Shown here: piece by piece, positions 11,641 through 22,983 of the stretch
Layout: the number at the start of each line of letters is the position of its first letter
Position numbering within the stretch: the first letter of the stretch is position 1
Assembly: GCA_012295275.1 (NCBI GenBank)
Contig: CM022679.1
Span: forward strand, 7,513,169 to 7,577,168
Direction of reading: 5' to 3'
DNA: 64,000 bases
Source of the DNA: Chrysomallon squamiferum
Lineage: Eukaryota; Mollusca; Gastropoda; Neomphalida; Peltospiridae
The notes under the pieces: model-generated
What the model was told of the DNA's origin: nothing
Databases searched by the model: none
What the model saw: the letters and a program-made list of their open reading frames with translations, nothing else
Program-made: the position numbers and the translations under genes

Positions 11641-11700
11641 ATAGTAATAGTAATAGTAGTAGTAGTAGTGGTGGAAGATGTAGTGGTAAAAGTTGTATAG
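11365..11700. repeat. Trinucleotide mosaic with a pure (TAG)n core
   Basis: TAG, TAA, CAG and TTG triplets keep a 3-bp register across about 330 bp; the pure (TAG)n core is 11588-11640. The register keeps frames open on the minus strand, giving the poly-Leu frame at 11540-11809, which is not a gene. Confidence 0.93.
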
Positions 11701-11978
11701 TTAAAACATTAGTAGTTGAAGCAGTGAAACTGACAGCGATCGTGTTATTTATTAAAACTGTGAAAATAAGAAACCAGCAAGATTTTGTAAAATTGGCAAA
11801 AATAAGCATAATTATTACGAAATATTTTTACAAAAAAAAAAGTAGTGTTTATATGTTTTTTATTAAAATAATTTATGAAAAGGTTCCTTTTAATTGCAAG
11901 CAATAAACAAGAACATGCTAGACATAAATTCGAAATATGTTTTTAATTTGTCTTCTTTGATCTCACAAATTATGTGTT

Positions 11979-11981
<3 letters not shown>

Positions 11982-12058
<77 letters not shown>
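11982..12058. repeat. (GT)n microsatellite
   Basis: About 38 GT units. Confidence 0.97.
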
Positions 12059-12060
<2 letters not shown>

Positions 12061-12289
12061 TTCAACATGGCTAATTTATAATAAGAACGATTAGCTAATA
12101 CGATATATTAGTATTTGTAAGTGATATGAAAAATGTGAGTTTAATAATTCAAAGACATCTGTTATTTTAATCAATATGACTTTTTAATTTAATTTTATTT
12201 AATTGATTTATTTATTATTTTTTTTGTTTAAAAATATTTCATTCATTTAAAAATATTTACGTATGAACGTCCACAAATACACAAATATA

Positions 12290-12494
12290 TATACATACAT
12301 ACATATATACAGACAGACATACAGACAGACATACAGACAAACAGACAGGCAGATAAACAGACGCACGGGCGAACGGAAAGACAAACAGACAGATAGATAA
12401 ATGAGACAGATAGATGATAGATAAATAGATAGATATATAGATATACGAACAGACGTATAGATAGATAAACAGACAGACAGACAGACAGACAGAC

Positions 12495-12553
<59 letters not shown>

Positions 12554-12600
12554 AAGACAGACAGACAGACAGACAGATAGACAGATAGACAGATAGATAT
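12290..12600 (+). repeat. Composite (GACA)n/(GATA)n array
   Basis: CATA, then degenerate GACA (about 12309-12400), mixed GATA/GACA, then pure GACA (12470-12496), pure GATA (12497-12553), GACA and GATA again. The minus-strand 119-residue Leu-Ser-Ile-Tyr frame is its translation. Confidence 0.97.
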
Positions 12601-12636
12601 TCAAATTAACAGACAATAACGTAGATGAATGGAAAC

Positions 12637-12790
12637 ATAGATATTTTTGTACATGTTTATAAACGTTTGTTCCTCACTGATCTGGACGTAGTAAAAACGT
12701 AAATTGCCCGGCCTGCATATTTCGCATTTTTCACGACATAGCTGTAGAGTTTCTGCTTGCTTGGCGTTTACCTGACTGTGAAAGCAGATC
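12637..12790 (-). other. Unrecognised open frame, possible exon
   Basis: The minus strand is open for about 50 codons, with non-repetitive composition including QVNAKQAETLQL and CREKCEICRPGN. A pyrimidine stretch followed by CAG (CTGCTTTCACAG) precedes it and could be a splice acceptor. The CxxxCxxC spacing is suggestive but matches no family I can name. Could be chance. Confidence 0.12.
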
Positions 12791-12899
12791 TGATAACTCA
12801 GCACATTCGTACATACAGATGATGATAAGTTCGTCAAATGAAACCAGATAGGCAGCGAGTGGAACAAAACCCTTTAAAACACTCTTGCCTCATCTTGAT

Positions 12900-13516
12900 T
12901 TTACAAGATAGCGATCACAGCCAGTGGTAGACACGTGGGACACGCTCCAGTTGTAATACGTGATGAAAAATAATATCTATGAACATCGTATATGTAAATA
13001 AATATAAAAAAATCCCACACAAGAACTAGGTCTGCAATATTCTACAGATAGAAGATACGATAAAGTTCAGTGTTTGTTATCGAATATGGTGGGATGCAGG
13101 AAGGATACTATTTTTTTTGGCCAGTTATAACACAGGTGGCCATTAACAAACATACTCCAAGTTCCCAGTGCCAAAAAAGAACGGTAAAGGTCGTTGTACC
13201 TTTTGAAAAAAAGATGTAAAGAATACACAGATTAAAGAAATTCTATTGCGAAAATTCTGTTATTGAATCCATTAAATTCAATTCTGGACCTGATCAGTTC
13301 CAGACCGTCTGGGCGAGGTTATTCAACTGTTTACCAAGTATAGCGTACTTTGACCTTAGAAGAGAAATACAGAACAAATATAAAAGGATTCTAATGTACG
13401 TCTGATGACATTTATAAAAATCGTCTACATCAAATGAAAACAATCAGTTTAATGTTACCATTGGTTTTTATCACTGTCTAAATGAAAAAAAAAGAAAAAA
13501 GTATTAGTATACAATA
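12900..13516. other. Unique sequence, nothing recognised
   Basis: Mixed composition, no long frame, no repeat. Confidence 0.5.
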
Positions 13517-13676
13517 TAATAATAATAATAATAATAATCATAATAATAATAGCTGCAGTAGTAGTGGCTGTAGCAGTAATAGTAGTAGTAGTAGTAGCAG
13601 TAGTTGTAGCAGTAGTAGTGGCAGTAGTGATTGTTGTTGAAGTTGTAGTAGTAGTAATAGTAATATTATTATTATC
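13517..13676. repeat. (ATA)n and TAG/CAG/TTG trinucleotide mosaic
   Basis: ATA units (13517-13550) then a degenerate GTAGTAG/CAGTAG stretch in constant 3-bp register, ending in TTA units. Confidence 0.93.
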
Positions 13677-14235
13677 GAAAATAACAGATGTTTATTGTTT
13701 TAATTTATAATCTACTTTTTAGAAAATCAGTTACAGTAATAGCTAAATGTCTGTCAGAACTGTCAATATTAAAAACACCGCTGACCTAAGGTTAGACCTG
13801 TAGGATCAGTACTTGTTTTTGTACCTATTGAGTTATTTCCCATTCTAGCCAGAATCTTCAACTGTTTAGTGGACATAAAAGATGGACAGGTCTTAGATCC
13901 AACTGATAAAAAATCCCTCAAGCACTGATAAAAAAGAACTTCGACTCATAATGTACATATACCAAAGCATTTGGGCTATTTTGTTAGAGGGGCTGATTTG
14001 ACCAACATTTTACACAGATAAGAAAAAAAGTATAATTTCAAACAAAAACACACTTTCAGCACAGATCACACAAGATTCAATTCAAAAAGAAATATTTTCT
14101 TGTTCTTCCTTTGCCCAAATTTTCCTCACCGTCATTTTCGAATTTGGGAGGGTTGTGGTCATCACTCTCCCCTTCCTCCGAATACATAAGAAAAGCTGAT
14201 ATATAAACTTTAGTATTAAAAAAATTTCAAATTTA
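13677..14235. other. Unique sequence, nothing recognised
   Basis: No frame, motif or repeat of interest. Confidence 0.5.
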
Positions 14236-14280
14236 ATATATATATATATATACATATATACACACACACATATATATAGT
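14236..14280. repeat. (TA)n-(CA)n tract
   Basis: TA units interrupted by CATATA and CACACA. Confidence 0.9.
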
Positions 14281-14754
14281 TTTTCGTTCAATCACTTCTT
14301 AATAAACTGTTGATAGAATAAAGTTGTATTTTTATATTTTCATTATATCAATGACCAAAGCAGCAGATCATATATATATATATATAAAACAAACAGACAA
14401 AATGTAAACTAACTCTATGATCAGAAAACACCTGGTGTGTTTGCATAATAAAAGTGCAATCTCTGTCTGTTTAAATAAATAAAAGGTACAATATTAAGCT
14501 ACTTAAAGCGCAATTTTGCGGTCTGTTACGTCAGCGCAATTTTATTAAAGCTCGGATGCAGTGTCAAATCGAATACTCTTTAGACTGAACATAAAGACTA
14601 CGACATTGACATCCTCCATAAAACACCAGCGTTCGAGAAACATCTGCCAAAGAGATGTCAAAGACTGCGTTCAAATCACAAGAAATAAATCAATACAGAT
14701 TGCAACTGTAATTCGCTGTGGCAAAAGCCTGAGGAAGCAAAACGAACACGCTTA

Positions 14755-15020
14755 AATAATAATAATAATAAGTAATAACATGCATGTAAATAAGTAGCAC
14801 AGTACATATATAACAAATAATAAAAAGAAATGTAATAAATAAATTAAAAATTATATATAATAATAAATAAAACAAATTTATATAATAATAAATAATAACA
14901 TATTTATATAGTAGTTAATAGCATACATGTATGCAATAAGTAATAAAAAAATTATATAATAATACCATCGATATATAATAAATATTGCATATATAATCAA
15001 TAATAACAAATATATATATA
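14755..15020. repeat. Degenerate AATAATA-rich low complexity
   Basis: Repeated AATAATAAATAA and ATATATAAT phrases fill this stretch; stops occur in every plus frame. Confidence 0.75.
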
Positions 15021-15041
15021 CACATACACGTGCAGTGTGTC

Positions 15042-15575
<534 letters not shown>

Positions 15576-15748
15576 GTGAGTGTGTATGTATGTACGTACG
15601 TATGTATGTATGTATGTATGTATATACGTATGCATGTATGTATGTATGTATGTTTGTATATACGTATCCATGCATGTATGTACGTATGTATGTATGCATG
15701 TTTGTATGTATGTATGTGTTGTTTGTATGTATATATATGTATGTATGC
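15576..15748. repeat. (TATG)n array with CGTA variants
   Basis: GTAT units with scattered GTAC/GTAT/GCAT variants over about 170 bp. Three mutually overlapping Tyr-Val-Cys-Met frames are artefacts. Confidence 0.96.
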
Positions 15749-15979
15749 ACTAAATATTTATGCAGTTTTCATGAATGACTGAATGTAACACACCTTAGTT
15801 ACCCTTTGCATGTTTTGAATGATATATATGATCGAAAATAGGAAACCAGTCTATTCTAATCCAAAACATCTAAATCAATTTGTTCAGACTCGGTACATCT
15901 ACGTAGATCTGCATTATTTGTTGCTCTTTTTTTCTTTCTTTTTTTTATAAGTTTAATTAAGCAGCCATGATAAACATAG

Positions 15980-16260
15980 AACTGGAAACCCCAAATAACT
16001 GACAGGATATTTGAAAAAACGGACTCCGGTTTCATTCTGTTTGACAAGTTCGCTGTTATCGATGAGAAGCGGGTAATCAGCGAGCAGACGACATTTATCA
16101 AACAGCGGGGGTTCCTCTAAAACGCGGCGAACCAGCCACGCTCACTTGCACTGATTACAGCGTATCGGGTGTCACACTGGGAATCGCTCGTGCAGTTTCT
16201 TTTTAACAAAGCGGCACCAAGCAACAAAACGTTTGTCAGGCTTGACGTAATCAGTGTCAT
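15980..16260. other. CpG-richer patch with open frames on both strands
   Basis: GC content rises sharply and CpGs are frequent between about 16020 and 16260. On plus, 46 codons are open at 15980-16117 and include FDKFAVIDEKRVIS. On minus, a 62-codon frame without a start codon is open across about 15955-16140, and a second minus frame (16360 to 16172) ends in KPDKRFVAWCRFVKKK. Composition is protein-like, but the frames contradict each other. It may be one exon, a decayed gene, or a CpG-bearing regulatory element. Confidence 0.3.
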
Positions 16261-16360
16261 AGAAACAAATGTTTTTGTTGTTTTTTTGGTTGTAGGTGGT
16301 TTGGGTTTTTATTGTTTCCATTGACAATAATTTGGCTTTCGGTTTTATATATATATACAC

Positions 16361-16363
<3 letters not shown>

Positions 16364-16439
<76 letters not shown>
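16364..16439. repeat. (GA)n microsatellite
   Basis: About 38 GA units following a short TA tract. Confidence 0.97.
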
Positions 16440-16441
<2 letters not shown>

Positions 16442-16533
16442 CTAATTTTTTCTTTCATCAAAACAACAACAATATATTTGTATTCTGATTTTTAAATTAA
16501 TGTAATTAATTTTTCCTTTTTCTCTTCTTCGTG

Positions 16534-16536
<3 letters not shown>

Positions 16537-16588
<52 letters not shown>
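16537..16588. repeat. (CA)n microsatellite
   Basis: About 26 CA units. Confidence 0.97.
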
Positions 16589-16589
<1 letters not shown>

Positions 16590-16679
16590 TGTTCTCTCCG
16601 ATGGGAAAACAACGTAAGCGTTTCAAATTCTGTTTTTATATTTAGATTTATTTCATTAGGCAGTACTCTTTGTTTCTCT

Positions 16680-16805
16680 TTATTCTTTTTTTTTTTTCTT
16701 CTTCTTCTTTTGCGAGATTTCCTTTTCTTTTTTTTTTTTTCTCCTATATTTTTTAAATCTCGTTTTCTTCTAGATGTTATGTTTTGTTTTGGTGTTTTTT
16801 TCCCC
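16680..16805 (+). repeat. Polypyrimidine low complexity
   Basis: T-rich stretches with CTT and TCT units at 16682-16745 and 16790-16806. Confidence 0.8.
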
Positions 16806-17194
16806 CATTCAGTCAGACAATGGAATCAGGGATTGTAGATATGTAAGCATGTTTTATTAATAGAGTTCTCGTCGTCTGCTTATTGTTTTTCCTGAAATAG
16901 TAATTTTAGAGTTGAGTTTGGAGCAAGAACCATTTGTTTTTGTTGAGATGTTTTCAGAGTTACGATATTTAATGAAAACAAATTGGCAGTGGATGACATG
17001 ATGCATGATGCTAGTTTCTAAAGTTATGTTTTGGCACTGTTTTATTATCTTTTCATTATTTTTTTTCTTATTAGATTTTTTTAATGTTATTTTTGTAATT
17101 GTGAAATTGCATGTAGTCAGTTTTTGTTATTGCACGAATTCTTTCTATGCCAATTTTAATTTAAAAACACATTATCCCCATCATCATAATCACA

Positions 17195-17205
17195 AGTATT
17201 ATTAC

Positions 17206-17236
<31 letters not shown>

Positions 17237-17385
17237 GTTGTTGTTGTTGTTGTTGTTGTTAGTGGTGGTGGTGGTTGTATTGCTATTGTTGTCAGTAGCA
17301 GCAGCAACAGTAGTAGTAGCAGTATTAGTAGTAATAATTGTTGTATACTGTTAGTAATTATTGTTGTTGTTGTAGTAATGGTATG
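17195..17385. repeat. TTA/TTG/TGG/TAG trinucleotide mosaic
   Basis: (TTA)n, then (TTG)n, then a short (GTG)n and mixed TAG/CAG triplets in one 3-bp register. Long frames on both strands here are repeat-derived. Confidence 0.93.
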
Positions 17386-17572
17386 GAAGAAGCAGGATAG
17401 GGTGGAACAAGAAGCTTCCAATACGCGAGCAATTCTTTTGAAGTCAGATATAACTAAAAAAAAATGTGCAAGTTACCGAGGCCCGCTGGGTAATCAAGAA
17501 AACACAACAGGTGTAAAAGAAGAAATTATGTTTTGCCTTTAAGCCTCAGTCAAGACACCCACACGTATAAAG

Positions 17573-17590
17573 TAAAAAAAAAAAAAAAAA
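17573..17590 (+). repeat. Poly(A)
   Basis: A short A homopolymer with an A-rich continuation. Confidence 0.9.
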
Positions 17591-17757
17591 CCGAACAAAA
17601 ACAAAACAAAACAAAAATACACTAACAAAAAGAAAATGTATTTTTGGTTTTACTTGAATCACTAACGGGAGATTCATATGGTTTCATTGTTATCAGTCTC
17701 AGTCTAATTTATCTATTCAGATACCAAAACTCCCTTTGGTTCTTGCATGTTCATTGC

Positions 17758-17760
<3 letters not shown>

Positions 17761-17828
<68 letters not shown>
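17761..17828. repeat. (CT)n microsatellite
   Basis: About 34 CT units ending in CACT units. A 149-residue plus-strand frame runs through it; its flanks have no recognisable domain. Confidence 0.97.
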
Positions 17829-17832
<4 letters not shown>

Positions 17833-18319
17833 ACTCACTCTGACTCAAATGGAATTTTTACATTCTTGGTAATCACCTCATTCAAATGCTTCGAAAAAGT
17901 ACAGATCAATAAGGAGTCATTTAAAGGTTGGATAGCATCAAACAAACTACGCAAATATTTCTTCATCCGCTTTTGTGGCGTTTTGGTTTTATTTAGTTAT
18001 TTAGGGAATGTTTCGTGTCTAATGAATATTAAAGTCTGTGGTCGAATGTCTTATTCCGACATTAAGAGAATAGTTGTGAGATGCACTAACTGAGAAAACC
18101 TATAGAATCTGTCATTCCGATTTCAAACTGAATCTGGCAGCCGACATTATTTGCCTTGTTCTTTGGGCAAACATAATACGAAAGAGAACGGAAAAGTCAA
18201 AGGCTGAAGAAGTAAACCACATTCAGAAAATCAGTTTAATCCTTAATTAATGTGAAACCAAGATGAGATAAAAAAAAATGTGGTGAATGTTTTAATTGAA
18301 AGATGGAATCTCTGGATAC

Positions 18320-18394
<75 letters not shown>

Positions 18395-18430
18395 TTTATT
18401 TATATTTTATTTTATTTTATTTTTTATTAT
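18320..18430. repeat. (TTA)n then (TTTA)n low complexity
   Basis: About 20 TTA units then TTTA and TTTTA units. Confidence 0.96.
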
Positions 18431-18589
18431 TAGATTTGAAAACTTGATCAGTTGTTTTCTGTTTGTTTACTGTCCTGGTAAAAATTTTATCATCAAGATA
18501 AATACCCAAACTGAACAGATTTATCAGGTTCATAAGGGTTAGAGCGTTATTCTGAGGTTAGTGACCGCATAATCAATTATCCTTGGCAG

Positions 18590-18770
18590 TCTTCAGTGAG
18601 ATCTTTGCATCTTCCGGATATTTTTAATTATTTTTAATTGAGATATTTGACATCTCACGTTAATTCTGCATTGAAATATTTGGCATCTCACGGTAATCTC
18701 AACAATCATTGTTAAGTGATATCTTTGACATCTCCCGAACATCTCACAATTACTCTTCGGCGAGAAGAGT
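18590..18770 (+). repeat. Degenerate tandem repeat, unit about 50 bp, four copies
   Basis: A phrase of the form GAGATATTTGACATCTC recurs at about 18598, 18640, 18675 and 18716, each followed by an ACG/CCG and an AATT-containing spacer. The copies differ by substitutions and small indels. Confidence 0.7.
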
Positions 18771-18875
18771 TATACAGATTTGTTTTGCTGAAACATTTTG
18801 ATTTCGACATTTTGACGAAAATTACTCGTGACCTTTAATTGCTCCACTGTCCTTAACACTTTACAACGCAGAAAA

Positions 18876-18913
18876 CACGTGCGTTTTACTGAAAACGAGA
18901 AACACGTGACGTG
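18876..18913. promoter_or_regulatory. Cluster of CACGTG/GACGTG sites
   Basis: Two CACGTG E-boxes (18876-18881, 18903-18908), the second overlapping a GACGTG (18908-18913), lie in a small CpG-rich patch to about 18960. Such sites bind bHLH-zip or HIF-type factors in animals. Motif match only. Confidence 0.25.
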
Positions 18914-18959
18914 CCACCGCAAAAATCTCGACGCCCAACATAAATGTCTGGACTATTTA

Positions 18960-20009
18960 CAAAGTAATACACCAAGAAATTAAACAAAAGTTTCTGAATG
19001 GCTACACCTTTTAAATGTGCCACATTAATTTAAAGATCGCAAATAATCCTAGAAAAAAAAAAAAATTAACAAAGATAAGAATGTTTAACTATTATTAAAT
19101 GTCTGTTGTATAATTTTGTAATGGTAGTATGAGCGATGAAATTCATTAATTTTTGCCTGTTAATTTATCTTCCTGATCCGACAATGGTGCATCCATGGCC
19201 TTTATGCACTAATACTTGTTGAAACAGAACTTGGGTTACTGTTTGGCACTAAAATGTTGTTTATACAGTAATTATAGTCTTCAAAAGCTTTTTGTTCTCA
19301 TATGTCTGTAACTATAAAAGTCTATCTGAGGAGTAGATTGAAATAAAAAATTATTATATTTGTTTTTAACTGACGTAGGCCGATCCACGCACTGACCAAA
19401 CAGGTAGGAATCTCTTTCAGTCACGTTATTTGCACAGGAATAAGTTTCAGCTCAATTATCAACGAAAGCATGTGCGTGTTTCTTTAATTTGCATTAGTAG
19501 ACCAACAACCGATCGGTCACGATGTTGGGCGGAACCGAAGCAAGAAGCATCGCGAAATAATTGACTTCTAGATTAGAAAACCACACACAAACTTTTGTTT
19601 TTCAAGAGTGTTTTGTATTTTTTATTTTTTATTTTTTTAAAAGCCATGGCTAGATAATGAGAATAGTTTTCTTCACAGACGAGTAACTTAACGGTTCTGA
19701 AATCGCTGGCAACACTTGTCAGAATTCCGTAAATAATGACGATTATGTTACGGAAGATTAACAACGAGAGAGGACCGTAAGAGATATGGAGGGATAGAAA
19801 GATAGAAAGAAAAAAAAGAACGACAAAACCGAGAGAGTGAAAATAAGAATAAGATTCTGGTAAAAGTTGTACAGATTTTTCATAAACATTTTTCTGGATT
19901 CTGATTGCTAAATTAGCGTATTAGTATATGTTAGTTAAAAAAAAAAAAACCAGCATTTATCTATTAAAAAAAAGTTTTGCTTTTAGATATCTTTATATAA
20001 TACAGAACT
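18960..20009. other. AT-rich unique sequence
   Basis: A short CpG-rich spot with CCGATCGG lies near 19510-19555. No frame of interest. Confidence 0.5.
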
Positions 20010-20051
20010 AAAAAAAAAAAAAAAAAAAAAAAAAAAAGAAAGAAAGAAAGA
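20010..20051 (+). repeat. Poly(A) with (GAAA)n tail
   Basis: 27-28 A residues then three GAAA units; compatible with an old retroposon tail but no body was recognised. Confidence 0.92.
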
Positions 20052-20329
20052 CATTTTTTTCTAGAATTCTTTTGGTTTCATTACTTATTCCCAGAATAAT
20101 CAGAGCTTGGACCAATTCGTTGAATAGAAAATACTTGTTATAAAAAAATCATAGTAAACTAAGTCATTCGACGGTGGACCAATAAATGTGACCGTATTGG
20201 TTTGAATCCTTTGTTTTCATTGCTTCAATCATTCACCAGTCAGTGGGCAAACCGAGCCATCACATTGAAGCATGAAATTGAATGGCCTACTGTAGTTTTA
20301 ATGTTTGTAGAAGCATGAACGAACGGATG

Positions 20330-20455
20330 AAGCAGGGATAGATGAATGGGACACGAGACGGATGGATGAATGGATGGATGGATGGATAAATGAATGTATG
20401 AACAGATGGATTAATGAATGAATAGATCAGATTAATGGATAAACAGACAGACAGA
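20330..20455 (+). repeat. (GGAT)n/GAAT low-complexity array
   Basis: GGATGGAT units (20355-20390) flanked by degenerate GATGAATG units. Confidence 0.9.
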
Positions 20456-20460
20456 ATGTT

Positions 20461-20640
20461 GTTCTGGTGGCCGTTTGGTGTTGTCGTCCACCTTCGGAAT
20501 GCTGGCGACTCGGTGCCATAAGTTCGAGTCTCGTCATCGGCATCTGACGGGGTTTGTAAAGTCGTGATTGGAGTTTGTCCTCCTCTGCTGGAGCGTTTCC
20601 GAATATTGTCTGTGTGCAGAATCTAATCAGACGTACTTAA
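20461..20640 (+). mobile_element. Probable tRNA-derived SINE fragment
   Basis: An A-box-like TGGCCGTTTGG (20468-20478) is followed 54 bp later by a B-box-like GTTCGAGTC (20522-20530), the internal Pol III promoter layout of a tRNA or tRNA-headed SINE. Spacing is about 9 bp longer than in a plain tRNA. The GC-rich body continues to about 20600 with no clear tail. Cephalopods are known to carry tRNA-headed SINEs; family membership cannot be set here. Confidence 0.4.
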
Positions 20641-22040
20641 CACAGAGAATTTTCATACCTAAATACGTATATACATACACAAAACATACATAGACAGAGA
20701 CACGCGTTACTGATATAAATGACAATAATCATGGCACTAGTTAGAGATTCTGAGAGAAGTTCAGGATGTTAACATTTTTCTATGGTTTGATGACGTTTGG
20801 CTCGATTACTTCATAGATCACAAAACTGATTCCTCTACGAGTTCTCTGACTCGGTAATACACGCGTGTCCGCTAGCGATAGCATTTAGCGTCACATTTAA
20901 CTAGATCAGTTTCGAGATGGTCACTGATAAATCACGCCAAATTATAGCGCTTCTAATGCAATTATTGAATATTAACTCGCTTCATAGATTTTTCTATTCT
21001 GTCAGTTACGGACACTCGTGGAGAAAAGAACTCGTTTTGTGTTACAGGAAGTTTATTATTATGTTAACGCCAGAGTCAGTTTATATACATAATCAAATAA
21101 ACAAACGAGAGAAAATTAAATGCAGTCTACCGTTTTGCATAAGTAGGTATCCTTTCTCTTTGTAACAAGTAATTAACGTCTTAATGTTTTAAAAGTGATA
21201 GTTACAAGTCTGTGAAAAAAACAAAAACAAATTCAGCAGAAATATAAAAGGTGCTTTAATTTCATCTTTTTTTTTTTTTTATCCTCTGGATTTTAGCCAG
21301 TTGGATATTCGATGTATATGAGCTGTCAGAACAATTATACTTTATTGTAAATGTTTTAAGTTTAAACAACACAGAAATGAGACAAACGTTCAAGTTCTTT
21401 GCCCTGTTTATGATGGTGAAATATATAGAAGTACTAATACTATTGTTTCTTTAGAGCTATGTTCGTTCACAGCAAAATATGTTTTCATTCGGAAGATTTG
21501 TGTCATTCTGCCTGAACTTGCGTGTATGTGTGTGTAAGGATGGATGAGTGCATGCATTAATAAATGTGTCGGTGAATGATCATACGATAACCAAACACAA
21601 ACTGATCTTCATTGATAAATTAATAAGACAACACGAATGATTTTGTTTTATCTGTGTGGAGATGTCACAAGAAAGAAAGAAAAAAGAAAAGAAAGAAAAA
21701 TAATAAATGTAAATGGTGTAATTACAAACTGAAGTATAAGGGTTTATTGTTCTGTGGTTAGGTAACAGCCCTGAATCATGACATATTGCAGGATTAGTTC
21801 CCCATGAATTAGTCAATAAACTATATTAAGCTAAATTTCATCAGTTTTTATTATTTAATCAGATAATAAAAAACAAAGTCTTCATTAATTACATTATTTT
21901 CTGCCAAGAATACCTAACCGTTTTCATAACTTTTGAATTTGTATATTCAAAGTAATCATCATTTTGTTGTATTTACCTTTGTTTTGATACCCAACAGCTG
22001 ATAAGTTTTTCGTTCTGGTGTGTCAAACAGTTATTCATTT
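20640..22040. other. Unique AT-rich sequence
   Basis: Two short frames (20917-21165 plus and 21580-21816 minus) have no recognisable domain. Confidence 0.5.
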
Positions 22041-22043
22041 TAT

Positions 22044-22046
<3 letters not shown>

Positions 22047-22083
<37 letters not shown>

Positions 22084-22112
22084 GTCTCTCTCTCTCTCTC
22101 TCTCTGTGTGTG
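22047..22112. repeat. (CT)n microsatellite with GTCTG interruption
   Basis: CT units 22047-22078, TGTCTGT, CT units to about 22104, then GT units. Confidence 0.96.
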
Positions 22113-22905
22113 TTTCAAATAGTTGTTTTTTTTAAATACTAAAGGTTTGTCAGGACAAGAAAAATGTAATTCAGGATCTTCTGAAAATATGAATCCAAAA
22201 AACATAACTATTATTCCTCGAGGGAGGACATTTTCCTGTTTACAACAGATACATGAGACTGATCAGTTTTCTAAATTATCAAATTTAAAACCTTAGAATT
22301 TACTTTTTTTAAAAATTATTTTATTTAATTTTCTTTCTTAATTTTGCCACTGGGTAATGTTGAATTAAAAATAGTATACATTTCTAAAGTAATGAACTAT
22401 TAAGCACTTTTAAAAATCTGATGAATTTTGGTTGTAAGTTGGTAAAAAGATTATTTTTGTGAAATAATACCTTTACAAATTTTGTATTCTTCAAAAATGA
22501 TCGCCAGAATATTGTGACAGATCCATCTTCCAGCTGCTTGTATGACAAATGTAATTTTAACAGCTAAATTCTATTTACTTTTTTCATCAGTTTTATCGCA
22601 CAACTTTTTTTTTTTTTCCCCTCTTAAAATCATGCAGATATCCAATAATTTTAATCCTTGGAGTCTTCCTGAATTAGCCATTTTGTTGTACTGCTTCAGT
22701 CAACTTGGACGTTTCTAACACGGAGTGGTGTGCAGTTGATATACAAATCAGCTTTTGCACACTCAGTCTAAGTATAATTTTCATTGAAAGAAATAAAGTA
22801 AAATAGTTTTTTGTAGGAACTGATCGTATATAATCTGTTTTTGTACAAACAAAAATTAGTTTAGTGGAAATAAAGCTAAATTATACTCTTGTTTTCCGAA
22901 TTAAG
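22113..22905. other. AT-rich unique sequence
   Basis: Only a poly(T) of about 13 nt near 22606; no gene seen. Confidence 0.5.
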
Positions 22906-22906
22906 A

Positions 22907-22983
22907 TTTTTTTTTTTTTTTTTTTTTTTGATACATTCAAAAGTACATGTTTCTAGTAGTAAGGGTTATATATATATATATAT
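22907..22983. repeat. Poly(T) and a separate (TA)n tract
   Basis: T homopolymer 22907-22929 and TA units 22970-22983. Confidence 0.93.

Noticed and set aside
12257-12616. 119-codon Leu-Ser-Ile-Tyr frame
   Set aside because: Direct translation of the GACA/GATA array.
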